Origin: Kutzneria sp.
GTDB taxonomy: Bacteria; Actinomycetota; Actinomycetes; Mycobacteriales; Pseudonocardiaceae
Assembly: GCA_019239965.1 (NCBI GenBank)
Contig: JAFAZC010000116.1
Span: 1 to 39,842, forward strand
Length of the DNA stretch: 39,842 nt
Direction of reading: 5' to 3'
Both the position numbers and the translations under genes were made by a program. The notes below the pieces were generated by a model. The model was not told the origin of the DNA. It made no database searches and saw only the letters and a list, made by a program, of their open reading frames with translations. Each line of letters begins with the position of its first letter. Positions within the stretch are counted from its first letter, which is position 1. Below, one piece after another: positions 9,994-18,918 of the stretch.

Positions 9994-10494
9994 GTGACCA
10001 CCGCCGCCCAGTTCGAGCTGCATCCTGAACTCGACGTCCCGACGTTCCACGGTCTGATCCATTCTGGACGGTCACTGTGGACACCACGGCAGCTGCGGGA
10101 CGTGACGAGAGCCGTCAGCACGAAACTGACCGCACAGCTGCTGTCCGTACTGCGCTATGAGGAACCCCAACGCTGGTGGGCCCGGCTCGCGCTGACCGAC
10201 TCCGTCGAGATCTGGCTGTTGTCGTGGCTGCCGGGGCAGGGCACCCCGCCACACGACCACGGCGGCGCGGCTGGGTCGTTCACGGTGCTGCGCGGCGGAC
10301 TCATCGAGGACTATGTCTATCCGGAGAGCCCGATCAGGAGTCACCGACTCGCCGCCGGTGCCGGCGTCGGATTCAGCGGCAGCCGCGCCCATCAGGTGCG
10401 CAACCTGGACACCGAACCTGCGGCCAGCGTGCACGCCTACTCGCCGCCGCTGCGGCCCATGCGGGAGTACGCCAGCCTCGAGGACGCGTCGTGA
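9994..10494 (+). CDS. Cysteine dioxygenase, type I family
   Basis: The 166-residue cupin protein carries the iron-ligand motif PPHDHGG (His87, His89) and the third ligand in SRAHQVRN (His133), with SVHAYSPPL near the C-terminus. This is the bacterial cysteine dioxygenase type I pattern, which uses Fe(II) and O2 to convert L-cysteine to cysteine sulfinate. GTG at 9994 has AAGGAGA upstream. The stop overlaps the start of the rhodanese gene in GTGA, so the two are translationally coupled in one sulfur-amino-acid operon. Thiol dioxygenases acting on 3-mercaptopropionate share this fold and cannot be excluded. Confidence 0.9.
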   Translation: MTTAAQFELHPELDVPTFHGLIHSGRSLWTPRQLRDVTRAVSTKLTAQLLSVLRYEEPQRWWARLALTDSVEIWLLSWLPGQGTPPHDHGGAAGSFTVLRGGLIEDYVYPESPIRSHRLAAGAGVGFSGSRAHQVRNLDTEPAASVHAYSPPLRPMREYASLEDAS

Positions 10495-10883
10495 GCGCCG
10501 AGGACCTGCTCGCCGAGGCGCGCGCCGAAGTGGACAGGGTCACTCCTCGGGAAGCCGACGAGTTACGCCGGGCCGGGGCGCTGCTCGTCGACATCAGGCC
10601 GCACTCGGCGCGGGCGGCCGAAGGTGAGATACCGGGGTCAGTGCCGATCGAGCGCATCGTCCTCGAGTGGCGGCTCGACCCAACCGGAGACCACCGGCTG
10701 CCGAATGTCACCGCGGACACCCGCGTCGTGGTGCTGTGCAACGAGGGCTACGCCTCCAGTCTTGCCGCACGCGATCTGCGCAGAGTCGGCCTTCCCTTGG
10801 CGGTCGACCTGATCGGTGGATTCCGGGCATGGGCGGCGCAGGGCCTGCCGGTGGTCGCCGGTGGTCGGCCGGCGGTGCCGTAG
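10491..10883 (+). CDS. Rhodanese-like sulfurtransferase
   Basis: The 130-residue single rhodanese domain starts at GTG 10491, overlapping the cysteine dioxygenase stop by 4 bp. It has LLVDIRPHSARAAEGEIPGSV, the active-site loop VVVLCNEGYASSLAA with Cys83, and the C-terminal IGGFRAWAAQGLPVVAG. A persulfide on Cys83 would be passed to an acceptor thiol. Pairing with cysteine dioxygenase suggests a role in handling sulfur released during cysteine catabolism. The physiological donor and acceptor are not known. The upstream extension of the open frame is a shadow of cysteine dioxygenase. Confidence 0.9.
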   Translation: MSAEDLLAEARAEVDRVTPREADELRRAGALLVDIRPHSARAAEGEIPGSVPIERIVLEWRLDPTGDHRLPNVTADTRVVVLCNEGYASSLAARDLRRVGLPLAVDLIGGFRAWAAQGLPVVAGGRPAVP

Positions 10884-10921
10884 TCGCGCCAACGCGGTGC
10901 CGTGATCGGGCGCGGACGGGC

Positions 10922-10927
10922 TAGCCT
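10922..10927 (+). promoter_or_regulatory. Candidate -10 box TAGCCT before the membrane/TPR gene
   Basis: TAGCCT matches the actinobacterial TANNNT consensus and lies 9 nt before GTG 10937. No good Shine-Dalgarno is present, so the transcript may be nearly leaderless. Confidence 0.4.
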
Positions 10928-10936
10928 CTGCAGGTC

Positions 10937-12070
10937 GTGCCCCGCATACACCCACGAGTCGTGATCGCCGTCGCCGTCCTGATCGTGATCGTGGTGCTCG
11001 AACGGTCGGTCACCGGCGGTATCGTCGGACTCCTCGGCGGCCTCGTCGGTGCGTTGATCGGATTCGCCGTCCTCCAGGCCGGGCTGCTCGTTGGCGCGGT
11101 TGCTCTGCGGGCACGGGTGAGGAGGATCGTGGTCGGCGTCGGCCCTCGGATCGGACAGTGGCGGCTCGGCACACGATCGGTCGCGCTGCGGGCGGTTCCG
11201 GTGATGCTGTCGGTTGCCGTCGGCCCTGGCAGGGCGCCGGTCCGGCCGCGGCTGTGGGGGGCGTCGATGGTGTCGGCGGTGTCCGGAGTCACCGTCGCCG
11301 TCGGGCTCGCGATACTGGGTTCCGGGGCGTTGTGGCACGGCGCGGCGGTGGGCTGCACGGCCGCGGTGATCCTGGTGCTGCTTCCCCGGCGGGACGCCGC
11401 CGTCACCTCGACCGGCTGGATACTGGTCAACTACCCGCGTCTCACCGGGCGGGAGGCGGCCGAACTCGACGCCTCGGCGCTGGTCGCCGAGGTCTCCGAC
11501 GCGGTACATGTCGGGGACCTCGCCGCGGCGGAACGCATCGCCGAACGGCTGGCCACCGACCATGCCGCACTGCGGTCGGCGACGCTGGCCAGGGTGGTGG
11601 TGCTCGAGGCGAACGGACGCTATGCGGAGGCGATGCGGCTGGTGCTGGACCTACTGCGGGACCCGGAGATCGAACAGCTCGACTTCACCACGACGATGGC
11701 CGGTCTGGCCGGGCTCTCGGCGGCCGCCGTTGAGGCGGGCCAACTCGACGGTGAACTCGGCCTGCCGGCCGCCGAGCGGGCGATCGCCGACGCCGAGCGG
11801 CTGAACTATCCCAGTCACCGTCTCACCGGCACGAAGGCACTCGTGCGATTGCTGCGCGGCGACACGGACGGGGCCATCACACTGGCCACCACGGCGACCG
11901 GGCTCGGCGAGGACACGGTCAGCAGGGCTGACGATCTGGCGACCCTGGCCCGAGCGTACATGGCCGCCGGAGACAACGTGAGAGCTCGCGAGGTGCTTGG
12001 CGCGGCCGAGCGACTCGCGCCGTGGTGGCCGCGAGTCGCCGGCACGCGGGCGCGCCTGGATCTCGACTAG
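10937..12070 (+). CDS. Membrane protein with M50-like degenerate N-terminus and TPR-like C-terminus
   Basis: The 377-residue protein has hydrophobic segments near residues 8-22, 28-58 and 108-152. The stretch at about residues 53-85, with RVRRIVVGVGPRIGQWRLG and RSVALRAVPVML, resembles the part of site-2 proteases (peptidase M50) that follows the HExxH helix. At the HExxH position there is LQAGLLVGA instead, so no zinc site is visible. Residues 180-377 are helical repeats with TPR-like pairs (DLAAAERIAERLATDH, DNVRAREVLGAAERLAPWWP). I infer a membrane scaffold derived from an M50 protease. GTG at 10937 is the assumed start. Function is unknown. Confidence 0.75.
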   Translation: MPRIHPRVVIAVAVLIVIVVLERSVTGGIVGLLGGLVGALIGFAVLQAGLLVGAVALRARVRRIVVGVGPRIGQWRLGTRSVALRAVPVMLSVAVGPGRAPVRPRLWGASMVSAVSGVTVAVGLAILGSGALWHGAAVGCTAAVILVLLPRRDAAVTSTGWILVNYPRLTGREAAELDASALVAEVSDAVHVGDLAAAERIAERLATDHAALRSATLARVVVLEANGRYAEAMRLVLDLLRDPEIEQLDFTTTMAGLAGLSAAAVEAGQLDGELGLPAAERAIADAERLNYPSHRLTGTKALVRLLRGDTDGAITLATTATGLGEDTVSRADDLATLARAYMAAGDNVRAREVLGAAERLAPWWPRVAGTRARLDLD

Positions 12071-12085
12071 GACGAACCGACAGGG

Positions 12086-12637
12086 TCAGGGAGTCGGCAG
12101 CCCCGGAGGCGCCGGAGGAAGCGACGGCGGGGCGGGCAGCCCACCCGGCAATCCACCTCCGCCTGGCACCGGCAGCGGGAACGGCAGGCAGCTCAGCTGG
12201 TTGAACGCCGCCACGGCCTTGCCGACAGCCGCCATCGCGGTGGTGATTCCGGCGACGTCCGGCGGGGCCTTCAAGGCCGCGGACAACACTCCGAAGAAAC
12301 TGGACATGATGCTGACCGCGGCATTCAGGCAGACGGTGGGATCGGCCTTGACCTGCGTTCCTGGAAACTGTGGCAGACAGCCGGCCTTCTGCAGGGCGAT
12401 GAATTCGGTGATCATATCGCCGATGACCGTCTGCACTTTGACCGCATCGGGCTGGGGAGTCAATGCGGCCTGCAACTGGGCCATCGAATTCACCAGCGCC
12501 TTGACTTCGGGGGTGTCGGCGGTGCAGACCACGCGGGCAGAATCTGCCGCCGGAGCCGAGGCCGCGCCGGCCGACGAGGAGAGCCCGGTCATTGCCACCG
12601 CGACCAGCGGCACGCAGACCAGCAGTTTCTTGAGCAT
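12086..12637 (-). CDS. Small secreted protein with Pro/Gly-rich tail, unknown function
   Basis: ATG at 12637 with GAGAGGA upstream gives 183 residues; the frame is open to 12676 but the internal ATG fits better. It has a signal peptide (MLKKLLVCVPLVAVAM core, cleavage after residue 27 near AGAA). A helical mature domain with spaced cysteines follows (RVVCTADTPE, KAGCLPQFPG, TVCLNAAVS, LSCLPFPLP). The C-terminal 25 residues are Pro/Gly-rich (PVPGGGGLPGGLPAPPSLP), perhaps a cell-wall spanning or flexible tail. I do not recognise a named family. The four cysteines could form two disulfides after secretion. It lies downstream of glgP on the same strand but 179 bp away. Confidence 0.75.
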   Translation of the reverse strand: MLKKLLVCVPLVAVAMTGLSSSAGAASAPAADSARVVCTADTPEVKALVNSMAQLQAALTPQPDAVKVQTVIGDMITEFIALQKAGCLPQFPGTQVKADPTVCLNAAVSIMSSFFGVLSAALKAPPDVAGITTAMAAVGKAVAAFNQLSCLPFPLPVPGGGGLPGGLPAPPSLPPAPPGLPTP

Positions 12638-12726
12638 GAATCGTGTCCTCTCGTGCTTGAGAACAACCCAGGACAACCCTCGAACAATTCAGTTTTCAGC
12701 ATGCGACCAGCACGAAGACTGGTTGT

Positions 12727-12744
12727 GTGAAAACGCGTCTTCAC
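12727..12744. promoter_or_regulatory. 18-bp imperfect palindrome upstream of the secreted-protein gene
   Basis: The sequence GTGAAAACGCGTCTTCAC is symmetric at 8 of 9 base-pair positions around its centre. It lies about 90 bp upstream of the start at 12637 and 72 bp beyond the glgP stop. It is a candidate operator; the hairpin GATCGT-AAGC-ACGATC at 12758-12773 is next to it and could help end glgP transcription. Confidence 0.35.
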
Positions 12745-12816
12745 GGTGCCCGATGGGGATCGTAAGCACGATCGGATCATGCTCGCGCGACGAGGGTCCG
12801 CAATTCACCTGTTCGA

Positions 12817-15363
12817 TCACTGGTCGGGGAGGATGACCCGCCCAAGTTCGGCCGGAGTCGCCAGCAATTCGTGCCTAGGCAGCACACGCACCGTATATCC
12901 AACCGCACCGACATGGGGCAATGCCACCTCGGCCGTGTAGGAATCAGCGCCATCATGTGCCATCGGTGTGGTCACGACATCGGAAAGCTCACCCGAATCG
13001 GCGACTTTGCCCACAACGGCCTGCACCGCCACGTCGGCCGGGGCCAACCCGTTCAGATCAACCGTGGCCCGCACCGTCACCGGACACCCGACCACGGGAG
13101 CCTCCGCCCCGTCGACCGACATATCCGCTTCGACCACCCTGACCCGTGTCCAGCGCTCCCCGATCCGGGCACGGTAGGCGGCCAGTTCCTTGGCACCGCC
13201 GAAGTCGTCCGCCCACACGGCGGCCGCCGACCGTCCCGCCGGCGCGTAGTACGTCTCGACGTACTCCCGGACCATCCGTGCGGCCTGCAGATCGTGTCCC
13301 ATGGCGGTGAGCGTGTGCCGGACCATGGACATCCAGCTGGCCGGCACGCCGTCCGGTCCCCGGTCGTAGAACAGCGGGGCGACCTGGGAGCCGAGCAGGT
13401 CGTAGAGGGCGGCCGCCTCGAGGTCGTCCCGTCGGTTCGGGTCGGCGACGCCGTCCGCGGTCGGGATCGCCCACCCGTTCTCGCCGTCGTGGAACTCGTC
13501 CCACCAGCCGTCCAGGATCGACAGGTTGAGCCCGCCGTTGAGCGCGGCCTTCATGCCCGAGGTCCCGCAGGCCTCCAGGGGTCGCATCGGATTGTTCAGC
13601 CACACGTCGCAGCCCCAGTACAGGTACCTGGCCATCGACATGTCGTAGTCGGGCAGGAACACGACACGGTGGCGCACCCCGGCGTCGTCGGCGAAGCGCA
13701 CGATCTGCTGGATGAGAGCCTTGCCGCCGTCATCGGCGGGGTGCGACTTGCCGGCGACGACCAGCTGAACCGGGCGCTGCGGGTGCAGCAGCAGGGCACG
13801 CAGCCGTTGTGGATCGCGCAACATCAAGGTGAGCCGTTTGTAGGTCGGCACCCGCCGGGCGAATCCGACCGTGAGCACGTCGGGATCGAACACCGACTCG
13901 GTCCACCCGAGCTCGAGGGCTGAGGCGCCGCGCTGCAACCAGGCCGCCCTGACCCGCTCGCGGACCTCGGCCACCAGTGTGGCGCGCAGTCCGCAGCGCA
14001 ACTCCCACAGCAGCGCGTCGCTGACCGTGTCGAGGGCCTGCCGGCCAACCCCGGCGCCGGCTTCCACATCGCCACCAAGCAGGGCGATCATCTCGCCGGC
14101 CGTCCAGGTCGGTCCGTGTACGCCGTTGGTGACCGATCCGATCGGCACCTCCCGCACGTCGAACCCCGGCCACAGTCCGCGGAACATCTCGCGGCTGACC
14201 TCGCCGTGCAGCTTCGACACCCCGTTGGCCCGCTGAGCCAGTCGCAGCCCCATGTTCGCCATGTTGAACACGCCGGGGTTGTCCTCCCCGCCGAGGGCGA
14301 GCACCCGGTTAACCGGCACCCCTGGTAGCAGGTGCTCATCGGAGAAGTAGTGCCGCACCAGGTCAACCGGGAACCGGTCGATACCGGCGGGGACCGGGGT
14401 GTGGGTGGTGAAGACGGTTCCGGCGCGCACCGCGGCGAGTGCCTGGTCGAAGTCGAGGCCGTTGTCGGCGATCAGTTCACGGATCCGCTCGAGGCCGAGG
14501 AAGCCGGCGTGGCCCTCGTTGGTGTGGAAGACCTCGGGGCTGGGCAATCCGGCGAGATCGCAGTAGGCCCGCACCGCGCGCACGCCGCCGATGCCGGCAA
14601 GGATCTCCTGGCGGATCCGGTGGTCCTGGTCGCCGCCGTAGAGCCGGTCGGTGACTCCGCGGAGGTCCTCGTCGTTGTCCTCGACGTTGGAGTCAAGCAG
14701 GAGCAGTGGTACACGACCCACCTGCGCCTTCCAGATCCTGGCGCGCAGCACTCTGCCCTGGGGCACGGCCACGTGCACCAGGATCGGTGCGCCTGCCGGA
14801 GCGGTGAGCAGTTCCAACGGCAGTCCGCGCGGGTCGAGCACCGGGTAGTGCTCGATCTGCCAGCCGTCGAGCGACAGCGACTGCCGGAAGTAGCCGGAGC
14901 GGTAGAGCAGGCCGACTCCAATCAGCGGCACACCGAGGTCCGACGCCGCCTTGAGATGGTCACCGGCCAGTACGCCCAGGCCGCCGGAATAGTTGGGCAG
15001 CGCCTCGGTCACCCCGAACTCCATGGAGAAGTATCCGATCGCGGCGGGCAGTGCGGACAGCTCCGCCTGCCGCTGGTACCAGCGGGGCGCGGTGAGGTAC
15101 TGGTGCAGGTCCTCGGCGACGGCCCTCGTCCGGCGCAGGAACGACTCGTCGCCGGCCAGCCGTTCCAGGTGGGCGGCCGGACAGTCACTGAGCAGACGCA
15201 GTGGGTCGTTGCCGGCCCGCTGCCAGGCCCGCGGATCGACCGCCGCGAACAGCTCCCTGGTTGGCGCGTGCCAAGTCCACCGCAGGTTGGTCGCCAGCTG
15301 GCCGAGGGCGGCAAGCGGCTCGGGGAGACTGGCTCGGACGGTGAAGCGGCGGAGGGCTCTCAC
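12817..15363 (-). CDS. glgP: Alpha-glucan (maltodextrin/glycogen) phosphorylase
   Basis: The 848-residue protein is a GT35 phosphorylase of the long actinobacterial type, with N-terminal LRWTWHAPTRELFAAVDP and GVLAGDHLKAASDLGVPLIGVGLLYRSGYF in the usual order. The pyridoxal-phosphate lysine lies in CGTSGMKAALNGGLN (Lys605). The C-terminal region after about residue 740 is a beta-rich extension (VVEADMSVDGAEAPVVGCPV). It phosphorolyses terminal alpha-1,4 links to glucose-1-phosphate. It is divergent from glgE across 223 bp, as for the Rv1328/Rv1327c pair of M. tuberculosis. In GlgE-containing bacteria this type may also act on maltosyl-built glucans. Confidence 0.94.
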   Translation of the reverse strand: MRALRRFTVRASLPEPLAALGQLATNLRWTWHAPTRELFAAVDPRAWQRAGNDPLRLLSDCPAAHLERLAGDESFLRRTRAVAEDLHQYLTAPRWYQRQAELSALPAAIGYFSMEFGVTEALPNYSGGLGVLAGDHLKAASDLGVPLIGVGLLYRSGYFRQSLSLDGWQIEHYPVLDPRGLPLELLTAPAGAPILVHVAVPQGRVLRARIWKAQVGRVPLLLLDSNVEDNDEDLRGVTDRLYGGDQDHRIRQEILAGIGGVRAVRAYCDLAGLPSPEVFHTNEGHAGFLGLERIRELIADNGLDFDQALAAVRAGTVFTTHTPVPAGIDRFPVDLVRHYFSDEHLLPGVPVNRVLALGGEDNPGVFNMANMGLRLAQRANGVSKLHGEVSREMFRGLWPGFDVREVPIGSVTNGVHGPTWTAGEMIALLGGDVEAGAGVGRQALDTVSDALLWELRCGLRATLVAEVRERVRAAWLQRGASALELGWTESVFDPDVLTVGFARRVPTYKRLTLMLRDPQRLRALLLHPQRPVQLVVAGKSHPADDGGKALIQQIVRFADDAGVRHRVVFLPDYDMSMARYLYWGCDVWLNNPMRPLEACGTSGMKAALNGGLNLSILDGWWDEFHDGENGWAIPTADGVADPNRRDDLEAAALYDLLGSQVAPLFYDRGPDGVPASWMSMVRHTLTAMGHDLQAARMVREYVETYYAPAGRSAAAVWADDFGGAKELAAYRARIGERWTRVRVVEADMSVDGAEAPVVGCPVTVRATVDLNGLAPADVAVQAVVGKVADSGELSDVVTTPMAHDGADSYTAEVALPHVGAVGYTVRVLPRHELLATPAELGRVILPDQ

Positions 15364-15586
15364 GGCGGGTGACCCTATCCCGGGGACTCGGTGGGATCGC
15401 AGGGCTGTCGGCGAACATCACCGGGTGTGCGCGGTCACAGGGCATGGATTCCGCTGGTCGGGCAGGATGTCGGGCGAGTCTCCACGTGATGGCCGCCAGC
15501 CAGGTGTCGACAGCACCAGCCGGCTGGCGGGCTGTGCCCGGTCGACGCGGTGCGTGGTCGGACCGGCGATGAGAGGATAGGAACCG
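15364..15586. promoter_or_regulatory. Divergent glgP/glgE promoter region
   Basis: On the minus strand, TAGGGT (plus positions 15372-15377) lies 8 nt before the glgP GTG, fitting a TANNNT box for a leaderless glgP transcript. A 12-bp perfect palindrome CCAGCCGGCTGG lies at 15516-15527. A purine-rich site (GAGGATAGGAA) precedes the glgE ATG at 15587. The palindrome is a candidate shared operator; its regulator is unknown. Confidence 0.45.
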
Positions 15587-17551
15587 ATGAGCGGTCGGCT
15601 CGGCATCGACGACGTCACCCCGATGGTCGGTGACGGGCGCTATCCCGCCAAGGCGGTCATCGGCGAACACATCCCGGTGCGGGCCACCGTGTGGCGCGAG
15701 GGGCATGACGCGGTCGCGGCCACCGTGCGCTGGAAGGGCCCTTCAGACGCGGCGTCCCGTCGAGCCAGAATGGTCGAACACGGTGTCGACCGATTCACCG
15801 CGGCCATCGTGCCCGACACCGAAGGCATGTGGACGTTCCGGGTCGAGGCGTGGAGCGACCCGTGGTCCACCTGGCGACATACCGTCGAAGCGAAGGTCGC
15901 CGCCGGTCAGTCGGCCGGAGAGCTGGCCAATGATCTCGAGGTTGGCGCGCGGCTGTTGGAGCGGGTTGGCCGTCGGCCGAGTCGCGCCTCCGACCGCGAG
16001 CGTCTGGCCGCCGCCGCGGCCGCGCTGCGGGACACCGCTCGGCCGCTTGTCGAGCGGATCGCCCCCGCCCTGACCGAAGCCGTCGTGACGGTCATGCACG
16101 AGTTTCCGGTGCGGGAGCTCGTGACCAAGGGCCGGACGTACCGGGTCTGGGTCGACCGGCCGAGGGCGCTGTACGGCTCGTGGTACGAGTTCTTCCCCAG
16201 GTCGACCGGCGGGGTCGACGAGTCGGGTCGTCCGGTGCACGGCACATTCGTGACCGCGGCCAGGGAGTTGGACAGGATCGCGGCGATGGGTTTCGACGTG
16301 GTCTACCTGCCGCCCATCCACCCTGTCGGCCGCGTGAATCGCAAGGGTCCCAACAATTCCCTCGTGGCCGGCCCCGACGACGTCGGATCACCGTGGGCGA
16401 TCGGGTCGGCGGGCGGCGGGCACGACGCGATCGCGGAGGAGCTGGGCACGGCAGCGGACTTCAAGTCCTTCGTGGCGCGCGCCGAGCAGCTGGGCATGGA
16501 GATCGCGTTGGACTTCGCGCTGCAGTGCGCTCCGGATCATCCCTGGGTGAGCGCACACCCGGAGTGGTTCACCACCCTGCCGGACGGCACGATCGCCTAC
16601 GCGGAGAATCCGCCAAAGCGCTACCAGGACATCTACCCGCTCAACTTCGACAACGATCCCGATGGCCTGTACGCCGAGGTGCTGCGCGTGCTCACGCACT
16701 GGATCGAGCACGGGATACGGATCTTCCGGGTGGACAACCCGCACACCAAGCCGCCGGACTTCTGGCACCGGCTGATCTGGGAAGTCAAGCGGCGCCATCC
16801 TGACGTGCTGTTCCTCGCCGAGGCGTTCACCCGACCGGCCCGAATGTACGGACTGGCCCGGCTGGGTTTCACCCAGTCCTACACCTACTTCACCTGGCGG
16901 ACCGGCAAGGCGGAACTGACCGAGTTCGTGCACGACCTGCTCGGCCACGTCGACGAGGCACGGCCGAACCTGTTCGTGAACACGCCCGACATCCTGCACT
17001 CCTCGCTGCAGCACGGCGGAAAGGCGATGTTCGCCATCCGTGCAGCGCTGGCCGCCACCCTCTCGCCGTCGTGGGGGGTGTACTCGGGTTTCGAACTGTT
17101 CGAACACGAACCCGTCCATGAGGGCAGTGAGGAGTATCTCAACTCCGAGAAGTACCAGCTGCGCCCCCGGGACTACGCCACCGCCGCCGCCGAGGGCAAG
17201 TCGCTGGAGCCGTGGCTGCGGCGGCTGAACGCCATACGCCATGCGCATCCGGCGCTGTGGCAGCTGCGCACGCTGCGTATCCAGCACGTGGACAACGATG
17301 CGCTGATCGCCTACAGCAAAACCGACCCCTCCAGTGGTGACACCGTCGTGTGCGTGGTGAACCTCGATCCGCACAACGCGCAGCACGGCACGCTGTGGCT
17401 GGACATGCCGTCACTGGGCATGGACTGGTCCGACCGGTTCGGCGTACGGGACGAGGTGGGCGGGGAGACCTGGGACTGGGGCCAGGCGAACTTCGTGCGG
17501 CTCGAGCCATGGCGGGCCGTCGCGCACGTCGTCACCGTCCAACGCGGCTGA
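15587..17551 (+). CDS. glgE: Alpha-1,4-glucan:maltose-1-phosphate maltosyltransferase
   Basis: The 654-residue GH13_3 protein has an N-terminal beta domain, the marker segment [16 protein letters not shown], and a catalytic barrel. The nucleophile is Asp383 in [14 protein letters not shown] and the acid/base is Glu412 in [10 protein letters not shown]; the 29-residue spacing equals that in characterised GlgE. The segment [16 protein letters not shown] near residue 245 is also typical. It transfers maltosyl units from maltose-1-phosphate to the non-reducing end of alpha-1,4-glucans. It leads the operon glgE-mak-glgB, with mak starting 11 bp after its stop. The ATG at 15587 is supported by an upstream purine-rich site. 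Confidence 0.96.
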   Translation: MSGRLGIDDVTPMVGDGRYPAKAVIGEHIPVRATVWREGHDAVAATVRWKGPSDAASRRARMVEHGVDRFTAAIVPDTEGMWTFRVEAWSDPWSTWRHTVEAKVAAGQSAGELANDLEVGARLLERVGRRPSRASDRERLAAAAAALRDTARPLVERIAPALTEAVVTVMHEFPVRELVTKGRTYRVWVDRPRALYGSWYEFFPRSTGGVDESGRPVHGTFVTAARELDRIAAMGFDVVYLPPIHPVGRVNRKGPNNSLVAGPDDVGSPWAIGSAGGGHDAIAEELGTAADFKSFVARAEQLGMEIALDFALQCAPDHPWVSAHPEWFTTLPDGTIAYAENPPKRYQDIYPLNFDNDPDGLYAEVLRVLTHWIEHGIRIFRVDNPHTKPPDFWHRLIWEVKRRHPDVLFLAEAFTRPARMYGLARLGFTQSYTYFTWRTGKAELTEFVHDLLGHVDEARPNLFVNTPDILHSSLQHGGKAMFAIRAALAATLSPSWGVYSGFELFEHEPVHEGSEEYLNSEKYQLRPRDYATAAAEGKSLEPWLRRLNAIRHAHPALWQLRTLRIQHVDNDALIAYSKTDPSSGDTVVCVVNLDPHNAQHGTLWLDMPSLGMDWSDRFGVRDEVGGETWDWGQANFVRLEPWRAVAHVVTVQRG

Positions 17552-17562
17552 GCGAGGGCGCG

Positions 17563-18918
17563 GTGACCGCCCTCAGCCCATTCCGTGACCAGCTGATGGC
17601 CTGGCTGCCCCGGCAGCGCTGGTTCGCCGGCAAGGACCGCGAACTCGGGCGTCTTGACGCCAAGCGGGTAGTCCGGCTGGTCGACGGGGAACCAACTCTG
17701 GTGCACGCCGTACTGTCGGCCGGACAGGGCGAGGACCGTGCCGACTACCAGGTGCTGCTCGGACTGCGCCGGATGCTGCCGAAACACTTGGCCCACACCA
17801 GGATCGGCGAAGCCGCGGGGTGGGTGTGCTACGAGGCCACCCACGACGCCGAACTGTCCGGGCGCCTGCTGGAGCTGATCGCTCGGGACACCCGGGTCGG
17901 CGGCATGCACTTCGCCCCGGAGCGGGATGTGCGGTTGGAGGCCGAACCGTATGCCCGGCCGCTCGGCACCGATCAGTCCAACACCTCCGTCGTGTTCGGC
18001 CAGCGGTACATCCTCAAGCTGTTCCGCAGGGTGGTCGCCGGACCCAATCCGGACCTGGAGCTGCACCGCGCGTTGTGGTCGGCGGGGTCCCGACGCATCG
18101 CCCGCCCGCTCGGTGCGGTGATCATGACGCCGAGCAGGTCGCAGCGGGAGCCCACCGTACTCGGCCTGCTGCACGGATATCTGCCGTCGGCCGTCGACGG
18201 GTGGGCGATGGCGACCGCCAGCGTCAAGGGCGTGCTCACCGGGGGGACCGACGGCGGTTTCGCGGCCGAAGCCGACCTGCTCGGGCAGGCCGTCGGCGAG
18301 GTACACGCGGACCTGCGACGGGCGCTCGGGGTCGACGATGCGGATCCGATCCTGCTGAACGAGCTCGTCGATCGGATGCATCACCGGCTGAACTCCGTCG
18401 CGGCCTGCGTGCCCGAGCTGGCCCCGCTGGCCGGCCCGATACGTGCGGCCTTCGAGCGGGTCCGCGACGAGGGCGGACCGTTCGAGTGCCAGTACGTCCA
18501 CGCAGACCTGCACCTCGGCCAGGTGCTGCGAACCACAGACGGATGGATCCTGATCGACTTCGAGGGCGAGCCGTGGGCACCGCCCGCCGAGCGCAACGCG
18601 CGCCGCTCGCCGCTGCTCGACGTGGCGAGCATGGCGCGGTCCTTCGACTACGCGGCACAGCAGGCGATTGCCGGCCGGCCGGGCGACCGCCTTCTCGCGG
18701 CGCGGGCGCTGGCGTGGAGCGAGCGCAGCCGGCGCGCGTTCTGCGACGGCTATGCCAAGGTAGGACCCGATCCTCGTGAACAGGCCACACTGTTACGGGC
18801 GCTCGAACTGGACAAGGCGGTGTACGAAGTCGGCTACGAACATGGCAACCGGCCCGACTGGCTGCCGGTTCCGCTGGCGTTCATCGCCAGAATCTGCGGG
18901 ATAAGGAGTGAGTCGTGA
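17563..18918 (+). CDS. mak: Maltokinase (Pep2-type)
   Basis: GTG at 17563, with GAGGG upstream, gives 451 residues; the frame is open further upstream inside glgE. Near the N-terminus is [15 protein letters not shown], the marker of maltokinases. The aminoglycoside-phosphotransferase-like kinase core has a nucleotide-binding lobe ([15 protein letters not shown]), the Brenner-type catalytic loop [13 protein letters not shown], and the metal-binding [13 protein letters not shown]. It phosphorylates maltose with ATP to maltose-1-phosphate, the donor for GlgE. Length is normal for a free maltokinase, so it is not fused to trehalose synthase. Its stop overlaps the glgB start as GTGA. Confidence 0.94.
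   Translation: MTALSPFRDQLMAWLPRQRWFAGKDRELGRLDAKRVVRLVDGEPTLVHAVLSAGQGEDRADYQVLLGLRRMLPKHLAHTRIGEAAGWVCYEATHDAELSGRLLELIARDTRVGGMHFAPERDVRLEAEPYARPLGTDQSNTSVVFGQRYILKLFRRVVAGPNPDLELHRALWSAGSRRIARPLGAVIMTPSRSQREPTVLGLLHGYLPSAVDGWAMATASVKGVLTGGTDGGFAAEADLLGQAVGEVHADLRRALGVDDADPILLNELVDRMHHRLNSVAACVPELAPLAGPIRAAFERVRDEGGPFECQYVHADLHLGQVLRTTDGWILIDFEGEPWAPPAERNARRSPLLDVASMARSFDYAAQQAIAGRPGDRLLAARALAWSERSRRAFCDGYAKVGPDPREQATLLRALELDKAVYEVGYEHGNRPDWLPVPLAFIARICGIRSES

Noticed and set aside
15587..17551. Possibility that this GH13 gene is trehalose synthase
   Set aside because: The [16 protein letters not shown] marker, RVDNPHTKP and the separate maltokinase show GlgE, not TreS.
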